A stretch of DNA of 64,000 bases from contig NZ_JAJQQS010000007.1 in assembly GCF_021228125.1 (NCBI RefSeq), positions 1 to 64,000 of the forward strand. The letters are read 5' to 3'. This document shows, one piece after another, positions 62,325-64,000 of the stretch (the stretch's first letter is position 1; each line of letters begins with the position of its first letter). Source of the DNA: Streptomyces albireticuli (GTDB taxonomy: Bacteria > Actinomycetota > Actinomycetes > Streptomycetales > Streptomycetaceae). Below the pieces are notes generated by a model that was given only the letters and a program-made list of their open reading frames with translations, had not been told where the DNA came from and searched no databases. The translations under genes were made by a program, and so were the position numbers.

Positions 62325-63518
62325 ATGGTGAACGTGCGACAGAAGACAAGGGTGGCGGGGGGCCGGCCCGCCGTGGTGGCGGTGGCGGCCGGAACGTTCT
62401 CGGTGGTGACGACCGAGATGCTGCCGGTGGGACTGCTCACGCCGATCGGGGAGGACCTGGGGGTCTCCGCCGGGACGGCGGGGCTGACGATGACGGTGCC
62501 CGGGCTGGTGGCGGCGGTGGCGGCCCCGGTGGTGACGCGCCTCGCGGGACGGCTGGACCGGCGCTGGGTGCTGGTGGGGCTGATGGGGCTGCTGACGGCG
62601 GCGAACCTGCTGTCGGCCGCCGCCACGGGCATCGGGGTGCTGGTGGCGCTGCGGGTCCTGGTGGGGGTGTGCATCGGTGGGGTCTGGGCGATCGCGGCCG
62701 GGCTGGCCGTCCGGCTCGTCCCCGAGCGGCAGGTGGGCCCGGCCACCTCCCTGATCTTCAGCGGGATAGCCGTGGCCTCGGTGCTCGGGGTACCCGCGGG
62801 CACGATGGCGGGCGCGGCGGGCGGCTGGCGGACGGCCTTCCTGTCGATGGGCGCGGTGGCGCTGGCGGTGACGGCGGCCCTCGCGGCGCTGCTGCCGCCG
62901 CTGCCGCCGCCGTCCCCGGAAGCGGCCGACCGCTCGGGGAGCGTCCTGGGCCCGCTGCGCGCCGCACCGGTACGGGTGGGGCTGCTGGTGGTCCTGCTGC
63001 TGGTGACGGGCCACTTCGCGGGCTACACGTTCGTACGCCCGCTCCTGGAACGGGTACCGGGGACGGACGCCGGGCTGATCGGCGGTCTCCTGGTCGCGTA
63101 CGGCGTCGCGGGCGTGGCCGGAAACTTCCTCGCGGGCTACACGGTGGCGCGCCGACCGCGCACCACCCTCCTGCTGATCGCCGCCGCCCTGGCGGCCGTG
63201 ATGCCCGCGCTGGCGGTCGCGGGCGGCGGGGCCGTAGGCGCCACGGTGCTCGTGATGCTGTGGGGACTGGCCTACGGCGGTGTGTCGGTGGCCACCCAGA
63301 ACCGCCTGATGGCGGCGGCCCCGCCGGGGACGGGGGAAGGCGTCTCGGCGCTGTTCGTGTCGGTCTTCAACGTGGCGATCGCGCTGGGGGCGCTGGTGGG
63401 GGGACGAGTGGTGGACGCGAGCTCCCCGGCGGGGGCCGCGTGGACCGGCGGGGCGCTGGCACTGCTGGCGGTGTGCGCCGTCGGGGCGGGGCCGGGGGCC
63501 GCCGGTAGGGGGCGGTAG
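62325..63518 (+). CDS. MFS efflux transporter (DHA family)
   Basis: A 397-aa major facilitator with 12 predicted helices. TTEMLPVGLLTPIGEDLGVS is the typical N-terminus of AraJ/YdhP-like drug:H+ antiporters; GRLDRRWVLVG is motif A, RVLVGVCIGGVWAIAAGLAVRLVP motif B-like. GGAGG lies 9 bp before the ATG. Likely exports sugars, arabinose-like compounds or drugs, under the divergent LysR. Confidence 0.92.
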   Translation: MVNVRQKTRVAGGRPAVVAVAAGTFSVVTTEMLPVGLLTPIGEDLGVSAGTAGLTMTVPGLVAAVAAPVVTRLAGRLDRRWVLVGLMGLLTAANLLSAAATGIGVLVALRVLVGVCIGGVWAIAAGLAVRLVPERQVGPATSLIFSGIAVASVLGVPAGTMAGAAGGWRTAFLSMGAVALAVTAALAALLPPLPPPSPEAADRSGSVLGPLRAAPVRVGLLVVLLLVTGHFAGYTFVRPLLERVPGTDAGLIGGLLVAYGVAGVAGNFLAGYTVARRPRTTLLLIAAALAAVMPALAVAGGGAVGATVLVMLWGLAYGGVSVATQNRLMAAAPPGTGEGVSALFVSVFNVAIALGALVGGRVVDASSPAGAAWTGGALALLAVCAVGAGPGAAGRGR

Positions 63519-63539
63519 TGACGGGGGTGCGGTGGGGGT

Positions 63540-63650
63540 GCCGCTGCGCGGGGCTTTTTCCCCTACCCGCCCCTTCCCGGAACCGGGGGCTCCGCCCCCG
63601 GGCCCCCTTTCCGCGCTCCGCGCGGTGGCCTCAAACGCCGGCCGGGCTGG
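63540..63650. repeat. Dispersed intergenic repeat, copy 3
   Basis: 63540-63579 is identical to 53105-53144. It continues with CCGGGGGCTCCGCCCCCGG (hairpin), then CCGCGCTCCGCGCGGTGGCC as in copy 1, and CTCAAACGCCGGCCGGGCTG, which resembles the stem at 53148. Confidence 0.75.
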
Positions 63651-63707
63651 ACATGGGACGGCGATCCTTGGGTATGCGGCCGGTGGAGAACGAGAAGGAG
63701 CCGCACG

Positions 63708-64000
63708 ATGGTCGTCATCGAATCCCCTGACGGGGACGCTGCCGGTGCCCGCCACGCGACGGCGGAGTTCCTGGCCCGCCACTGCCCCTGGGCCGATCCC
63801 GATGCCGTGGTCCTGGTCGTGTCGGAGCTGGTCGCCAACGCCATCCGGCACACCGGTGGCTGGTGGCGGCTGTGCGTACGGGCCGTCCAGGGCCGTCTGG
63901 TGGTGGAGATCGCCGACGCCAGCCCGGAGCCGCCGACGCCGCGCGTCCCGGACCTGACCGGGGGCGGCGGACTGGGCTGGCACATGGTCGAGAAGCTGGC
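63708..64000 (+). CDS. RsbW-like anti-sigma ATP-binding protein, cut by window end
   Basis: The first 97 residues are present. ARHATAEFLARHC leads into LVVSELVANAIRHTGG (N box of the HATPase_c_2 type), LVVEIADASPEPP and GGGGLGWHMVEKLA (G box), as in the many Streptomyces RsbW/SpoIIAB-like regulators. AAGGAG lies 8 bp before the ATG. The missing C-terminus is probably short. Targets, such as a sigma factor or STAS protein, are not visible in the window. Confidence 0.85.
   Translation, partial: MVVIESPDGDAAGARHATAEFLARHCPWADPDAVVLVVSELVANAIRHTGGWWRLCVRAVQGRLVVEIADASPEPPTPRVPDLTGGGGLGWHMVEKL

Overview
The window is a high-GC actinobacterial chromosome segment, almost certainly Streptomyces. The signs are nickel superoxide dismutase (SodN) beside its maturation protease, a complete conservon (CvnA-B-C-D), a fused 2-oxoglutarate decarboxylase/dehydrogenase with an Ala/Pro-rich linker, a Lon gene under a HAIR operator, Tat- and Sec-exported hydrolases, frequent GTG/TTG starts and ATGA/GTGA gene overlaps. 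From memory, the order lon, two-component system, kgd, malic enzyme, amino-acid ABC transporter, sodX and sodN resembles S. coelicolor SCO5285 down to SCO5254. I could not run an alignment to confirm this.

Region 1 (1 to about 8,588) is an accessory island. Its left part is a wrecked integration module on the minus strand: the last ~60 residues of a tyrosine recombinase, coupled to a small Xre-type regulator and a 471-aa protein with sixteen CxxC knuckles. The recombinase is fused out of frame to a truncated DUF4097 protein. After a gene-poor stretch with strong palindromes comes a short GntR regulator, then a lower-GC, translationally coupled operon: HTH plus P-loop kinase, a second P-loop kinase, and an NAD(P)-dependent dehydrogenase. 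A convergent HAD phosphatase overlaps its end. A DNA-binding protein behind an operator-like palindrome and a one-helix membrane peptide follow. The island ends at the 3' part of a tRNA-Arg-like gene (8547-8588) and that tRNA's terminator, which I read as an attachment-site scar. The kinase/kinase/dehydrogenase/phosphatase cassette is the best candidate here for an undescribed system.

Region 2 (8.9-32 kb) holds an amino-acid permease, a polysaccharide deacetylase lipoprotein, two divergent diiron-type oxygenases with a TetR regulator, an NlpC/P60 endopeptidase, a styrene-monooxygenase-like flavoprotein next to the conservon, a PP2C-like phosphatase, a MarR regulator, a GH25 lysozyme, an M4 metalloprotease with a C-terminal extension, and a two-subunit molybdenum hydroxylase.

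Region 3 (32-54.6 kb) carries lon with its HspR-type operator, a GlxA/AraC regulator with an apparent internal deletion, an imine-reductase-like dehydrogenase, a rhomboid-like membrane protein, a spermidine-synthase-like protein, a response regulator/kinase pair, kgd, a DUF4097-PadR operon with a palindrome over its promoter, a GH5 glycosidase, a medium-chain reductase, a beta-propeller protein and malic enzyme.

Region 4 (54.6-64 kb) is a polar amino-acid ABC transporter operon split by an IS200/IS605-type TnpB element, then a CGNR zinc-finger regulator, sodX/sodN, a divergent LysR/MFS pair, and the start of an RsbW-like ATPase cut by the window edge. Gene-free spaces hold many tandem repeats (15, 21 and 128 bp periods) and a dispersed hairpin-bearing repeat family.
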